DNA from: Lutibacter sp.
Lineage (GTDB): Bacteria > Bacteroidota > Bacteroidia > Flavobacteriales > Flavobacteriaceae
Direction of reading: 5' to 3'
Assembly (NCBI GenBank): GCA_004195315.1
Contig: SDWL01000148.1
Coordinates: 1-5,608, forward strand
Length of the DNA stretch: 5,608 bases
Program-made: the position numbers and the translations under genes
Shown: positions 1-5,608 of the stretch, piece after piece
Position numbering within the stretch: the first letter of the stretch is position 1
Layout of the letters: each line of letters opens with the position of its first letter
The notes under the pieces: generated by a model
Told to the model about the DNA's origin: nothing
The model's input: only the letters and a program-made list of their open reading frames with translations
Database searches by the model: none

Positions 1-369
1 ATTCAAAACAAGTATTGTTTCTATTGCTAAAAACATAAAATAAGGAATAAAAAAACTAAAAGTATCTGGTATTTTATTTTCTAAATCACTCATAATTAAG
101 GGTAATAAAAAAATAACTGCAAACATCATTTTCACAACACTAAAAGCTAAAAAGGCAAGCCCCGTCATATCCTTAAAGTTTTTATGAATAATGACAATTG
201 TGATGCTTATAAGTACAGTAATAAAAAATAAAAATAAATAAATAGAGTATAGTGGATAATAAAAAGAATGACTCACAAGTGCTTTTTCAACAATTAGATA
301 ATGAGTTGTATATAAAATGATTGTAAATGGAATTAAAACTTTAAAAATGGATAAAAATCGTATAAACAT
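1..369 (-). CDS. DUF6168-like four-helix membrane protein, 3' end outside window
   Basis: An open frame starts at the ATG at 369-367 and stays open for 123 codons to the window edge, so the C-terminus and stop are missing. The translation begins MFIRFLSIFKVLIPFTIILY and is almost entirely hydrophobic. Four membrane segments are visible at about residues 4-26, 39-62, 70-93 and 105-123, with a short charged loop (SDLENKIPDT) before the last. The third segment carries a VVKMM...FLLPL pattern. Size, topology and position directly after atpZ match the DUF6168 family that in Flavobacteriaceae sits between atpZ and atpB. In other bacteria this slot is held by AtpI, a four-helix protein implicated in assembly of the ATP synthase c-ring, so an AtpI-like role is a reasonable inference but not shown. 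The gene starts 21 bp after the atpZ stop, has no Shine-Dalgarno sequence and is probably co-transcribed. I am confident that it is a real gene and less so of the family name. Confidence 0.8.
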   Translation of the reverse strand, partial: MFIRFLSIFKVLIPFTIILYTTHYLIVEKALVSHSFYYPLYSIYLFLFFITVLISITIVIIHKNFKDMTGLAFLAFSVVKMMFAVIFLLPLIMSDLENKIPDTFSFFIPYFMFLAIETILVLN

Positions 370-390
370 GTAAAAATAGTTAGTCTTTGT

Positions 391-603
391 TTAATTTTGA
401 GCTTGTTTAATAACAGCATACAGCGATAAAAAAACTCCTAGAAGAGAAAAAATAATTGTAAATAACGAATAATTATTAACACATTTAGTATCAAGCCACA
501 ATCCTAAAAAAGTAAACAAGGTAATTGTAATACCCATTTGAAAAGCAACACCTGTTAATTGTATATAACGATTAAGCTGTTTTTTCTTTTGAGGTTTTTC
601 CAT
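391..603 (-). CDS. atpZ: AtpZ/AtpI family protein (ATP synthase accessory membrane protein)
   Basis: This 70-residue protein has a lysine-rich cytoplasmic N-terminus (residues 1-12) and two membrane helices at about 15-37 and 45-66. Between and within them it carries the family pattern G-x-x-F-Q-M-G, residues 18-24, followed by LGLWLD at 33-38. Length and topology are normal for AtpZ. Members are encoded just ahead of the F1Fo-ATP synthase genes; AtpI/AtpZ have been linked to c-ring stability and, in some Bacillus, to divalent cation transport. The start at 603 lies inside the bactofilin gene, giving a 32 bp overlap in another frame. It is preferred because the lysine-rich stretch and RYIQLTG segment are family-like, and because AAGGAA lies 7 bases upstream. 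The only later Met (residue 23) would remove most of the first helix. The gene is probably translationally coupled to the bactofilin and co-transcribed with atp genes beyond position 1. Confidence 0.88.
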   Translation of the reverse strand: MEKPQKKKQLNRYIQLTGVAFQMGITITLFTFLGLWLDTKCVNNYSLFTIIFSLLGVFLSLYAVIKQAQN

Positions 604-973
604 TATTTAATTCCTTAACTGATGAACCTTTCATAGCGCACGTAGCATTAAATTCAGCACCTGGCTCTACTGATAATTTACTTATAACAACATCTCCCGA
701 AATAGTTGCGGTTGCTTTTAAAGTAAGTAAGCTATTTACAATTAATTCTCCTGAAAATTTACCTTCAATATCGGCATTACTGCATTCAACTTTTCCACTT
801 ATACTTCCAGATTTACCAATAACTACTCTGCCTGTTGTTTTTACAGTTCCCTCAAGTTTACCATCAATTCTAAAATCTCCATCTGAGATAATATCCCCAA
901 TAATTGTGGTGTTTTTGCCTATAACATTTCGCTCTGATACTAATGGTAATTTTTCTTTTTTTTCTGTAAACAT
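572..973 (-). CDS. Bactofilin family protein (polymer-forming cytoskeletal protein, DUF583)
   Basis: This 133-residue protein has the typical bactofilin plan: a short charged N-terminal tail (residues 1-17), a core of short beta-helix repeats at about 18-115 and a disordered polar C-terminal tail (116-133, lysine-rich). The core shows regularly spaced glycine/hydrophobic rungs, for example NTTIIGDI (21-28), FRIDGKLEGTV (34-44), VVIGKSGSISGKV (50-62), DIEGKFSGEL (68-77) and ATISGDVVI (89-97). Bactofilins self-assemble without nucleotide into filaments, often at the membrane, and act as scaffolds in cell shape, polarity or motility. The length is normal for the family. The gene begins at an ATG 25 bp after the PorW-like gene ends, and its 3' end overlaps atpZ by 32 bp, so it sits in the middle of the putative operon. 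A role here, in envelope organisation or in placing the secretion or ATP synthase machinery, is unknown. The family call is firm. Confidence 0.95.
   Translation of the reverse strand: MFTEKKEKLPLVSERNVIGKNTTIIGDIISDGDFRIDGKLEGTVKTTGRVVIGKSGSISGKVECSNADIEGKFSGELIVNSLLTLKATATISGDVVISKLSVEPGAEFNATCAMKGSSVKELNNGKTSKEKTA
611..616 (-). promoter_or_regulatory. Shine-Dalgarno-like site for atpZ within the bactofilin gene
   Basis: On the minus strand AAGGAA lies 7 bases before the atpZ ATG (601-603), inside the last codons of the bactofilin gene. It is the only well-spaced purine-rich SD-like site before a start codon in this window; the other leaders are A/T-rich with no such motif, as is usual for Bacteroidota. 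It supports the chosen atpZ start and suggests re-initiation by ribosomes finishing the bactofilin. Chance occurrence cannot be excluded. Confidence 0.4.
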
Positions 974-998
974 AATACTATGATTTTTAAGGGGTTAA

Positions 999-3179
999 TT
1001 ATATTTTTGTTTTTATGGTTTCAATTACTTCTAAGGCTTTTTTCCCTTCTTCAGTATTCGGGTAATTCATAGCAACAAAATCCAGTGCTTCTTTAAAGGC
1101 AAGTATACCTTCTTTTTTACCTATAGCATACGCTTTTAATAATTCGAATTTTGAAACTATTTTTTCGCCTTCGTGTTTATTAATTGCAATAGTGGATTTT
1201 TCAATTACGCTATCAAAAAGTTCATCTTTATATTCGTAAAATATTATTGCATATTCATCTTCAGATGTGATTGTTGTAGCATCAGTTAAACCTTTATTAG
1301 GGTTTAAAATAATTTTAGCATATTTAGACTCAGGAAAATCATTAATAATATCTTGTTTTAATGAGTTTGCTTTTTCATTATTTTGACTACTGTATGTTTT
1401 ATATAAATGATATTTTGTTGGCAATATAATAGTTGAAGCCGGATTAAATGTAAGTAACGTATCTAATTTATACGTTGAAAGTTCCAATTCTTTAAATTGC
1501 TCTTTATAAATAACTCCTAAATTAAAATACGCTGAATTTCGTTCGGCTATAATGCTGTCTATTTTCACTTTACTTGTAGGTATTTCATCAGTATAGTACC
1601 AAACCTCATATCTTTTTACACTTCCTACTTCTACAACGTTTAAATTTTCAACCGAAAACTCATTATTAACATTTACAAAAGTTTTACTCGTTGAACGCCA
1701 ATTATCTTCTAGAGGTCTATTTCCCCAAAGCGCTTTAAATTCTTCTTTACCAAAGGAAACGGTTTGAATATTGTAAAAATACCATTTACCCGTATTATCT
1801 AACTTCACTAGTTTTTTTTGTGACTGTTTAGCTCGCTTTAAATCTGCACTAATTTTTGCTTGTTTTTCTTTGTCTTTCGCTCTAAGAGTTACAATATAAT
1901 CCGAAAAATAAGTTTCTCTTTCTTTTTGGTTCATACCAACCAATTTTAAAATACTATCATTTCTTTTTGAAATGTTTTCATACAAGATAACATCATTTAG
2001 TTTGTCTCGTTTTCTTTTTATTCCTCTTACTCGTTTGGTATTGTTAGATTGTGTTATTTGCAAAATACTATCGTAATACGCTCCAGCTTTTAAAAAAGAT
2101 GTTTTGTCGAAAAATGAATTCCCGAGTGCTTCATATGTTAACTCTTTCTGAAAATCATTTTTGCTACTCTGTTGTAATGAGTGTTTAAAATAAGTGATTG
2201 CTTTTTCTGAGTCATCTTCTCTTACAAGCAATCCTAAATGATAATTTAGCTGATCTAAATAAGGTCGGTTATCTCTATCTTTTATTAGTTTTTTAAATAT
2301 TTCAATGGTTGCTAACTTTTCTCCCCTATTTGAAACGTTTTTTGCGTTTTCAATATGAGCATGAATCTTATATTTAAAAGGTGATTTTTTAAAGTCTATT
2401 ACTTTTTGAAATGAAATATTTGAAGAATCTATTAATTTTTTCTCTCTATAAATTTGACCTAAAACAAATAAATTTCTAGCTGTTTGTTCAAAATTTTCAG
2501 TTGTTAATACCGCTTTATTTAAATGGTTTGTTACTTGTTGCAAACTATCCAAATTAAGATATGCCATTGCTATAGCAGTATGTGCATCCTCTTTGATTTC
2601 TTTATTAAGTTCTTTATTTTCTAATAAATTCTTTAGATTATCTATAGCTTGTTCTTCATTTTGTAAACGAACTAAAGTTTTAGCTTGCCAAATTCTGGTT
2701 TCGTTAATTAAATCGGCTTTGGGGTAATTTAATATTACAAAGTTAAAGGCTTCCAAAGCAGGTACAAAACGTTTAGAATAATATCTAGATTTTCCTAATA
2801 ACAAATACGCATTATCAATTTGATTGTTGCGTTCTTGTCTTGCAATTACCATAGAATGTTTTTGAACGGCTTTTACTGCTTTTTCTTCAGCTCTTTCAAA
2901 TTCTTTCGGAGAATCATCTACATCATTTGCCATTCCAGGCAAAGCTAAAACGTCTACTTTTAATGGTTCTATAGGTAAACGTTCCCAGTAGTTGTCTTCG
3001 TAATTTGAGTTTAATTTTATTAAACCAATTCGTAAAGCTTCATTTCCATTATAAAGCACGTTGTATTTTGTGGTTGTTGAATGGAAACTTCTATTTAAAA
3101 AAGCGTCTTTTTTAGTGGAACAACCAACAGCAAAAATTACTACTAAAAATCCTACAAATATTATAATATTGTTTTTCAA
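999..3179 (-). CDS. porW: PorW/SprE-like TPR lipoprotein of type IX secretion and gliding
   Basis: This 726-residue protein has a lipoprotein signal peptide: K2, hydrophobic core 5-18, lipobox A-V-G-C with the lipidated Cys at 20. The residues after Cys (STKKD) are not an obvious surface-export signal, which fits a periplasm-facing lipoprotein. TPR-like helical repeats cover about 95-380, clearest around LLLGKSRYYSKRFVPALEAF (126-145). The conserved N-terminal block (DAFLNRSFHSTTTKYNVLYN, 25-44) and the middle block GKWYFYN...EEFKALWGNRPLEDNW (464-494) are what I recognise as PorW/SprE hallmarks. In Flavobacterium johnsoniae SprE is needed for gliding and type IX secretion; PorW of Porphyromonas gingivalis is thought to link outer-membrane and inner-membrane parts of the machine. 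The start codon is TTG: no in-frame ATG exists between the upstream stop at 3204-3206 and the lipobox, and TTG gives a normal signal peptide. From memory flavobacterial SprE proteins are longer (about 850-870 residues); this one seems to lack a C-terminal region. It is the first gene of the putative operon. Confidence 0.88.
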   Translation of the reverse strand: MKNNIIIFVGFLVVIFAVGCSTKKDAFLNRSFHSTTTKYNVLYNGNEALRIGLIKLNSNYEDNYWERLPIEPLKVDVLALPGMANDVDDSPKEFERAEEKAVKAVQKHSMVIARQERNNQIDNAYLLLGKSRYYSKRFVPALEAFNFVILNYPKADLINETRIWQAKTLVRLQNEEQAIDNLKNLLENKELNKEIKEDAHTAIAMAYLNLDSLQQVTNHLNKAVLTTENFEQTARNLFVLGQIYREKKLIDSSNISFQKVIDFKKSPFKYKIHAHIENAKNVSNRGEKLATIEIFKKLIKDRDNRPYLDQLNYHLGLLVREDDSEKAITYFKHSLQQSSKNDFQKELTYEALGNSFFDKTSFLKAGAYYDSILQITQSNNTKRVRGIKRKRDKLNDVILYENISKRNDSILKLVGMNQKERETYFSDYIVTLRAKDKEKQAKISADLKRAKQSQKKLVKLDNTGKWYFYNIQTVSFGKEEFKALWGNRPLEDNWRSTSKTFVNVNNEFSVENLNVVEVGSVKRYEVWYYTDEIPTSKVKIDSIIAERNSAYFNLGVIYKEQFKELELSTYKLDTLLTFNPASTIILPTKYHLYKTYSSQNNEKANSLKQDIINDFPESKYAKIILNPNKGLTDATTITSEDEYAIIFYEYKDELFDSVIEKSTIAINKHEGEKIVSKFELLKAYAIGKKEGILAFKEALDFVAMNYPNTEEGKKALEVIETIKTKI

Positions 3180-3219
3180 AAGAAATCGTTTTTTACTTAC
3201 CTTTTAACTTATTATCCTG

Positions 3220-3256
3220 TACAATTATTGTAAGAGGGTTGTAAAAATACAAAAAA
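3220..3256 (-). promoter_or_regulatory. Candidate promoter upstream of the porW-bactofilin-atpZ cluster
   Basis: The 94 bp between the ABC ATPase stop and the porW TTG start (3180-3273) contain no gene. On the minus strand TTTTTTG (3256-3250) resembles the Bacteroidota -33 TTTG element. After a 22-base spacer, TAATTG (3227-3222) is an imperfect match to the -7 element TAnnTTTG. The -7 match lies inside a palindrome, TACAATAATTGTA on the minus strand (3232-3220). The spacer is slightly long and the -7 match is partial, so only the general location is well supported. No convincing hairpin terminator for the ABC genes is visible in this gap. Confidence 0.33.
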
Positions 3257-3273
3257 CTACTTATTTATTTGAA

Positions 3274-3969
3274 TTACACCGAAAAATACGCTTCTAACTC
3301 TTTTAAAGTTTCTTCTGAAGTTTTTAAATCTTTAACAACATTGCCTTTATCTAACACAACAATACGTTCACAAACTTCAGTTATATGGCCTAAATCATGA
3401 CTTGAAATTAATACGGTGGCATTGCTGTTTTTAGCCAATTCACTCAATAATTTCTTAAGTCTAATTTGGGTAGTTGGATCTAAATTAGCAAAAGGCTCGT
3501 CTAAAATTATAACCTCAGGGTTTCCAATTAACGCAGCAACAATCCCTGCCTTTTTCTGATTTCCTTTTGATAAATCTCTTAAATATTTTTTCTTTCCAAT
3601 AATTTCATCATTGAAAATTTCTGAAAACTGTACTAAAAAAGCATCAACATCCGCCTTATTCATTCCTCTTAATTCCCCTATAAAGTAAAAATATTCTTCG
3701 GCAGTTAAATAGCCAATTAAAAAGGTTTCATCAATAAATGCAGCTGTAAAGGGTTTCCAGTCTTCACTTGTATTTACCTGAATTTCATTATTAATTACGT
3801 GGCCTGTTGTTGGTTTTATAAGGTCAAGTAGTAAATTAAAATAGGTGGTTTTTCCAGCTCCATTATTACCAACCAAACCAAATGTTTGTCCTTTAGGAAT
3901 TTCTATGCTTTCTATATTTAAAACTGTTATACCACCATATTTTTTTGAAAGTTCTGTAGTTTTTATCAT
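3274..3969 (-). CDS. ABC transporter ATP-binding protein, partner of DUF5687 permease
   Basis: This complete 231-residue ABC ATPase has Walker A GNNGAGKT at 34-41, a signature motif in the variant form LSKGNQKK at 133-140, and Walker B VIILDEP at 153-159 with the catalytic Glu158. The D-loop NLDP is at 162-165 and the switch His191 is in SSHDL. All catalytic elements are intact. The Q-loop region (about 76-90, AAFIDETFLIGYLTA) has no glutamine, with Asp/Glu in its place; variation there is common in ABC-2-type exporter ATPases. Length fits a single nucleotide-binding domain that dimerises on the cytoplasmic face of the membrane. The gene starts 16 bp after the DUF5687 membrane protein ends, so the two almost certainly form one operon and one transporter. 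The substrate cannot be read from the sequence. It is not clearly GldA of the gliding system, because its partner is not GldF/GldG. Confidence 0.94.
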   Translation of the reverse strand: MIKTTELSKKYGGITVLNIESIEIPKGQTFGLVGNNGAGKTTYFNLLLDLIKPTTGHVINNEIQVNTSEDWKPFTAAFIDETFLIGYLTAEEYFYFIGELRGMNKADVDAFLVQFSEIFNDEIIGKKKYLRDLSKGNQKKAGIVAALIGNPEVIILDEPFANLDPTTQIRLKKLLSELAKNSNATVLISSHDLGHITEVCERIVVLDKGNVVKDLKTSEETLKELEAYFSV

Positions 3970-3985
3970 TGTGTACTATTTTATC

Positions 3986-5461
3986 TTAATTATTTTTTTC
4001 ATTAAAGGCGGCTATCGTTTTATATTTCCCATTTTGATAAATTTTCTCAATCTTATTTAAGAAAAAGTTTTTAAATACTATTCCCAGAACACCACTCAAT
4101 GCTAAAACCAATAGACCCGCTTCATAATTTATGAATTTATAAGGTACATAAAACAATAACATTGGTAAAACCATTTTAGGTAAAGCAATTAACATTTGTG
4201 TTGGATTAAAGCCGTTAGTATTGCTAAAAGCTTTTGCCTTTACATTCAACTCAATTGGAACTCTATTTAAAGCTCCTCCAAATAGAGTAGTGAATGAATT
4301 TATTCCTATATTAAATAAGGCTCCAGCGGCAATCATTCCATAAATTTTCCAACCAAAATATAAATAAGGTGTACTTAATATAAATGAAAGCGTTACCCCA
4401 AAAACCATTAAATACCACTTTGATTCTAAATATTTTTTATATGGAATATTTTGACTCATTAACAATTTATAATATTCACTGTCCCAAGAAGGTACTAATT
4501 GACCAAAGGTTAATAAAAAACCACCAGTAACAAATATAGAAGCAAACGCTAGCCAAGCAGGTGAATTACTGTATGTCTTATTTGTAAAAAAAATTAAACC
4601 GTAAAATAAAAACAGGAAAGACATCATCATAACTTGTTTTGGTCTGGCATTTCTCCAAATTAATTTCACATCGTTTTTTAAGAATATTGCAACACTTCCA
4701 AATCTATCCATCCATGATAAATCAGTTGCATTAACTTCTTTTATTTTTTTAGATACAGTATCATCTAAGTAAAAACCATTTTTAATGTAATTGAAATTTA
4801 TAATATACAATCCTATCATTAATAATAAAGGAATTATTACCAAAATTGGGGTATTGTAAAGTGAATTAAAAGCAACCCCAATAGGTCTGGATATTTTAAA
4901 AATACCAAAAAATTCTAAACCAATTAATCCTGTAAACACTGAAATAAGTACATAAAAAATAACGTTACTCTTGTTTATTAAGAAATTTAAAAAGTTATTT
5001 GAGAATCCTAAAAACAATGTTGCAAAAAACCAACAAACCACATTTAAAGCTGGGTAACCTTTCATTAATAAAACAATGCTAAAAGGTAAAAAAATGAATA
5101 AGGGTATAAAATTAAAAAAAGATAATGCTGTTTTCCCTAACAAATAATTTATTACAATATTTCTTTTTACAGGAATTATCATTAAAGGTTTTACATTCAT
5201 AACAGGTAATTGCTGCATAAAAAAACGAATCACCAAATCGAAAATAAACCAATAAATTAAAAAATTATTTACAACAACAATTGGATCAAGGTTTGGCAAC
5301 GTTTCTTTCAGAATAAAAAACAAACCAACGCCCAACATTAAAGCTGCTCCTCCAAAATATAATACGGCAAATACTAGTAATATTTTAATGGCAACTCCTT
5401 TTTGAAAGTACGATGAACGAAAAAATTGTTTCCATTCAAAATTTATAAAATTTTTTATCAT
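3986..5461 (-). CDS. DUF5687 family polytopic membrane protein, putative ABC exporter permease
   Basis: This 491-residue protein begins MIKNFINFEWKQFFRSSYFQ, an amphipathic N-terminus like those of ABC-2-type permeases. It then has about 12 predicted membrane segments in two groups, roughly 25-51, 63-82, 108-134, 139-163, 167-188, 205-224, then 276-293, 302-322, 347-368, 372-395, 427-441 and 446-465. A charged cytoplasmic linker (about 225-275) separates the halves, and a family-like segment FGQLVPSWDSEYYKLLMSQN lies at 319-338. I recognise this as DUF5687, a Bacteroidota family usually encoded beside an ABC ATPase. The 6+6 layout suggests two permease halves fused into one chain, which would pair with an ATPase dimer; this is inference. 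Its role and cargo are unknown. It starts at an ATG after an A-rich leader with no SD sequence, ends with a lysine/asparagine-rich tail, and is followed 16 bp later by its ATPase. Confidence 0.88.
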   Translation of the reverse strand: MIKNFINFEWKQFFRSSYFQKGVAIKILLVFAVLYFGGAALMLGVGLFFILKETLPNLDPIVVVNNFLIYWFIFDLVIRFFMQQLPVMNVKPLMIIPVKRNIVINYLLGKTALSFFNFIPLFIFLPFSIVLLMKGYPALNVVCWFFATLFLGFSNNFLNFLINKSNVIFYVLISVFTGLIGLEFFGIFKISRPIGVAFNSLYNTPILVIIPLLLMIGLYIINFNYIKNGFYLDDTVSKKIKEVNATDLSWMDRFGSVAIFLKNDVKLIWRNARPKQVMMMSFLFLFYGLIFFTNKTYSNSPAWLAFASIFVTGGFLLTFGQLVPSWDSEYYKLLMSQNIPYKKYLESKWYLMVFGVTLSFILSTPYLYFGWKIYGMIAAGALFNIGINSFTTLFGGALNRVPIELNVKAKAFSNTNGFNPTQMLIALPKMVLPMLLFYVPYKFINYEAGLLVLALSGVLGIVFKNFFLNKIEKIYQNGKYKTIAAFNEKNN

Positions 5462-5501
5462 TTGTTTATTTTTTGTGACTTTACTGTTTATAAGTATATT
5501 T

Positions 5502-5509
5502 TAAACATA
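5502..5509 (-). promoter_or_regulatory. Weak candidate -7 element upstream of the DUF5687-ABC operon
   Basis: On the minus strand TATGTTTA matches the Bacteroidota -7 consensus TAnnTTTG except at the last base. It would place transcription start roughly 35 bases before the DUF5687 ATG. No good -33 TTTG is visible about 20 bases upstream, where the tail of the previous gene lies, so the call is tentative. The 53 bp gap (5462-5514) is otherwise featureless A/T-rich DNA. Confidence 0.22.
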
Positions 5510-5514
5510 AATTG

Positions 5515-5589
5515 TTACACTAATATGTATTCGGGATATTGTTTTATAAGAATTTCTTCAATTTGTGAAGGTAATGCAAAAGTGGTAAT
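5515..5589 (-). CDS. C-terminal tail of an unidentified protein, truncated by contig end
   Basis: Reading on the minus strand from the last genomic base, one frame is open for 24 codons and ends in TAA at 5517-5515. The peptide includes FALPSQIEEILIKQYPEYIL and looks like ordinary coding sequence of this AT-rich genome. The 53 bp spacing to the DUF5687 start and the shared strand fit an upstream gene. The LPxxIEExIxxxYP pattern faintly recalls PepSY-like periplasmic repeats, but 24 residues cannot establish a family. The opposite strand is also open over this stretch, so coding status is likely rather than certain. The 5' part is outside the window, and frame translation beyond 5589 would be adapter, not protein. 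Confidence 0.5.
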   Translation of the reverse strand: MTTFALPSQIEEILIKQYPEYILV

Positions 5590-5608
5590 CTGTCTCTTAT
5601 ACACATCT
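5590..5608. other. Nextera/Tn5 mosaic-end sequencing adapter (non-genomic)
   Basis: The last 19 bases of the window, CTGTCTCTTATACACATCT, are identical over their full length to the reverse complement of the Tn5 mosaic end AGATGTGTATAAGAGACAG used in Nextera tagmentation libraries. The match ends exactly at the window end. That is where an untrimmed adapter is expected at a contig terminus, and no transposase or other transposon sequence accompanies it. It should be trimmed, and the contig treated as ending at 5589. Confidence 0.97.

Noticed and set aside
999..3179. Frameshift or pseudogene explanation for the short PorW-like protein
   Set aside because: The frame is uninterrupted from signal peptide to stop, and the next gene starts 25 bp later, so no shifted remnant of a C-terminal domain exists in the window.
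3241..3273. Rho-independent terminator after the ABC ATPase gene
   Set aside because: There is a T-rich stretch on the minus strand but no stable GC-containing stem before it; the only inverted repeat (GTA-AAAA-TAC region) is too short.
3845..4060. 71-codon open frame on the plus strand
   Set aside because: It lies antisense to the start of the ABC ATPase (including Walker A) and the end of DUF5687, both well supported. Its translation is low-complexity hydrophobic with no family resemblance.
3274..5461. Gliding motility ABC transporter GldA/GldF/GldG
   Set aside because: The ATPase is shorter than GldA as I recall it, and its partner is a single DUF5687 protein. No GldF- or GldG-like protein is encoded nearby.
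5525..5608. Plus-strand open frame starting at ATG 5525 and running to the window end
   Set aside because: It is short, its last codons come from adapter, and it runs against the orientation of every other gene. The minus-strand frame gives a more protein-like sequence with a natural stop.
5590..5608. Tn5/IS50 transposon end
   Set aside because: The exact mosaic-end sequence is an engineered hyperactive end, not the natural IS50 inside or outside end, and it stops at the contig edge with no transposase. Adapter contamination explains it fully.

Overview
The window is AT-rich DNA whose gene content and order point to the Bacteroidota, most likely a member of the family Flavobacteriaceae. The evidence is a PorW/SprE-type lipoprotein (type IX secretion and gliding), a bactofilin and the small membrane genes that precede the ATP synthase operon, plus a DUF5687 membrane protein paired with its ABC ATPase. 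Most start codons lack a Shine-Dalgarno sequence and have A/T-rich leaders, which also fits this phylum. I cannot name a genus. All supported genes lie on the minus strand, so transcription runs from high to low coordinates.

In transcription order the layout is as follows. At 5590-5608 there are 19 bases that exactly match the Nextera/Tn5 mosaic-end adapter, so the window ends at an untrimmed contig end and those bases are not genomic. At 5515-5589 is the C-terminal tail of an unidentified protein cut by that end. At 3274-5461 is a two-gene putative ABC exporter: a DUF5687 polytopic membrane protein followed after 16 bp by its ATPase. The 94 bp at 3180-3273 hold no gene and are the likely promoter region of the next cluster. 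That cluster is a PorW/SprE-like TPR lipoprotein starting at TTG (999-3179), a bactofilin (572-973), AtpZ (391-603, overlapping the bactofilin gene by 32 bp) and a DUF6168-like four-helix membrane protein (1-369, running off the window).

The 1-3179 block is tightly packed (gaps of 25, -32 and 21 bp) and looks like one transcription unit. From known flavobacterial synteny I infer that it continues into atpB and the rest of the F1Fo-ATP synthase operon beyond position 1. It would then place a type IX secretion/gliding component, a polymer-forming scaffold protein and ATP synthase assembly factors in one unit. The ABC pair is probably separately transcribed.

I found no mobile element, CRISPR array, RNA gene or toxin-antitoxin module, and nothing that amounts to a new defence or metabolic system. 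The points that merit a second look are the adapter, the apparently short C-terminus and TTG start of the PorW homologue, the bactofilin/atpZ overlap with an SD-like site, and the DUF6168 protein in the usual position of AtpI.
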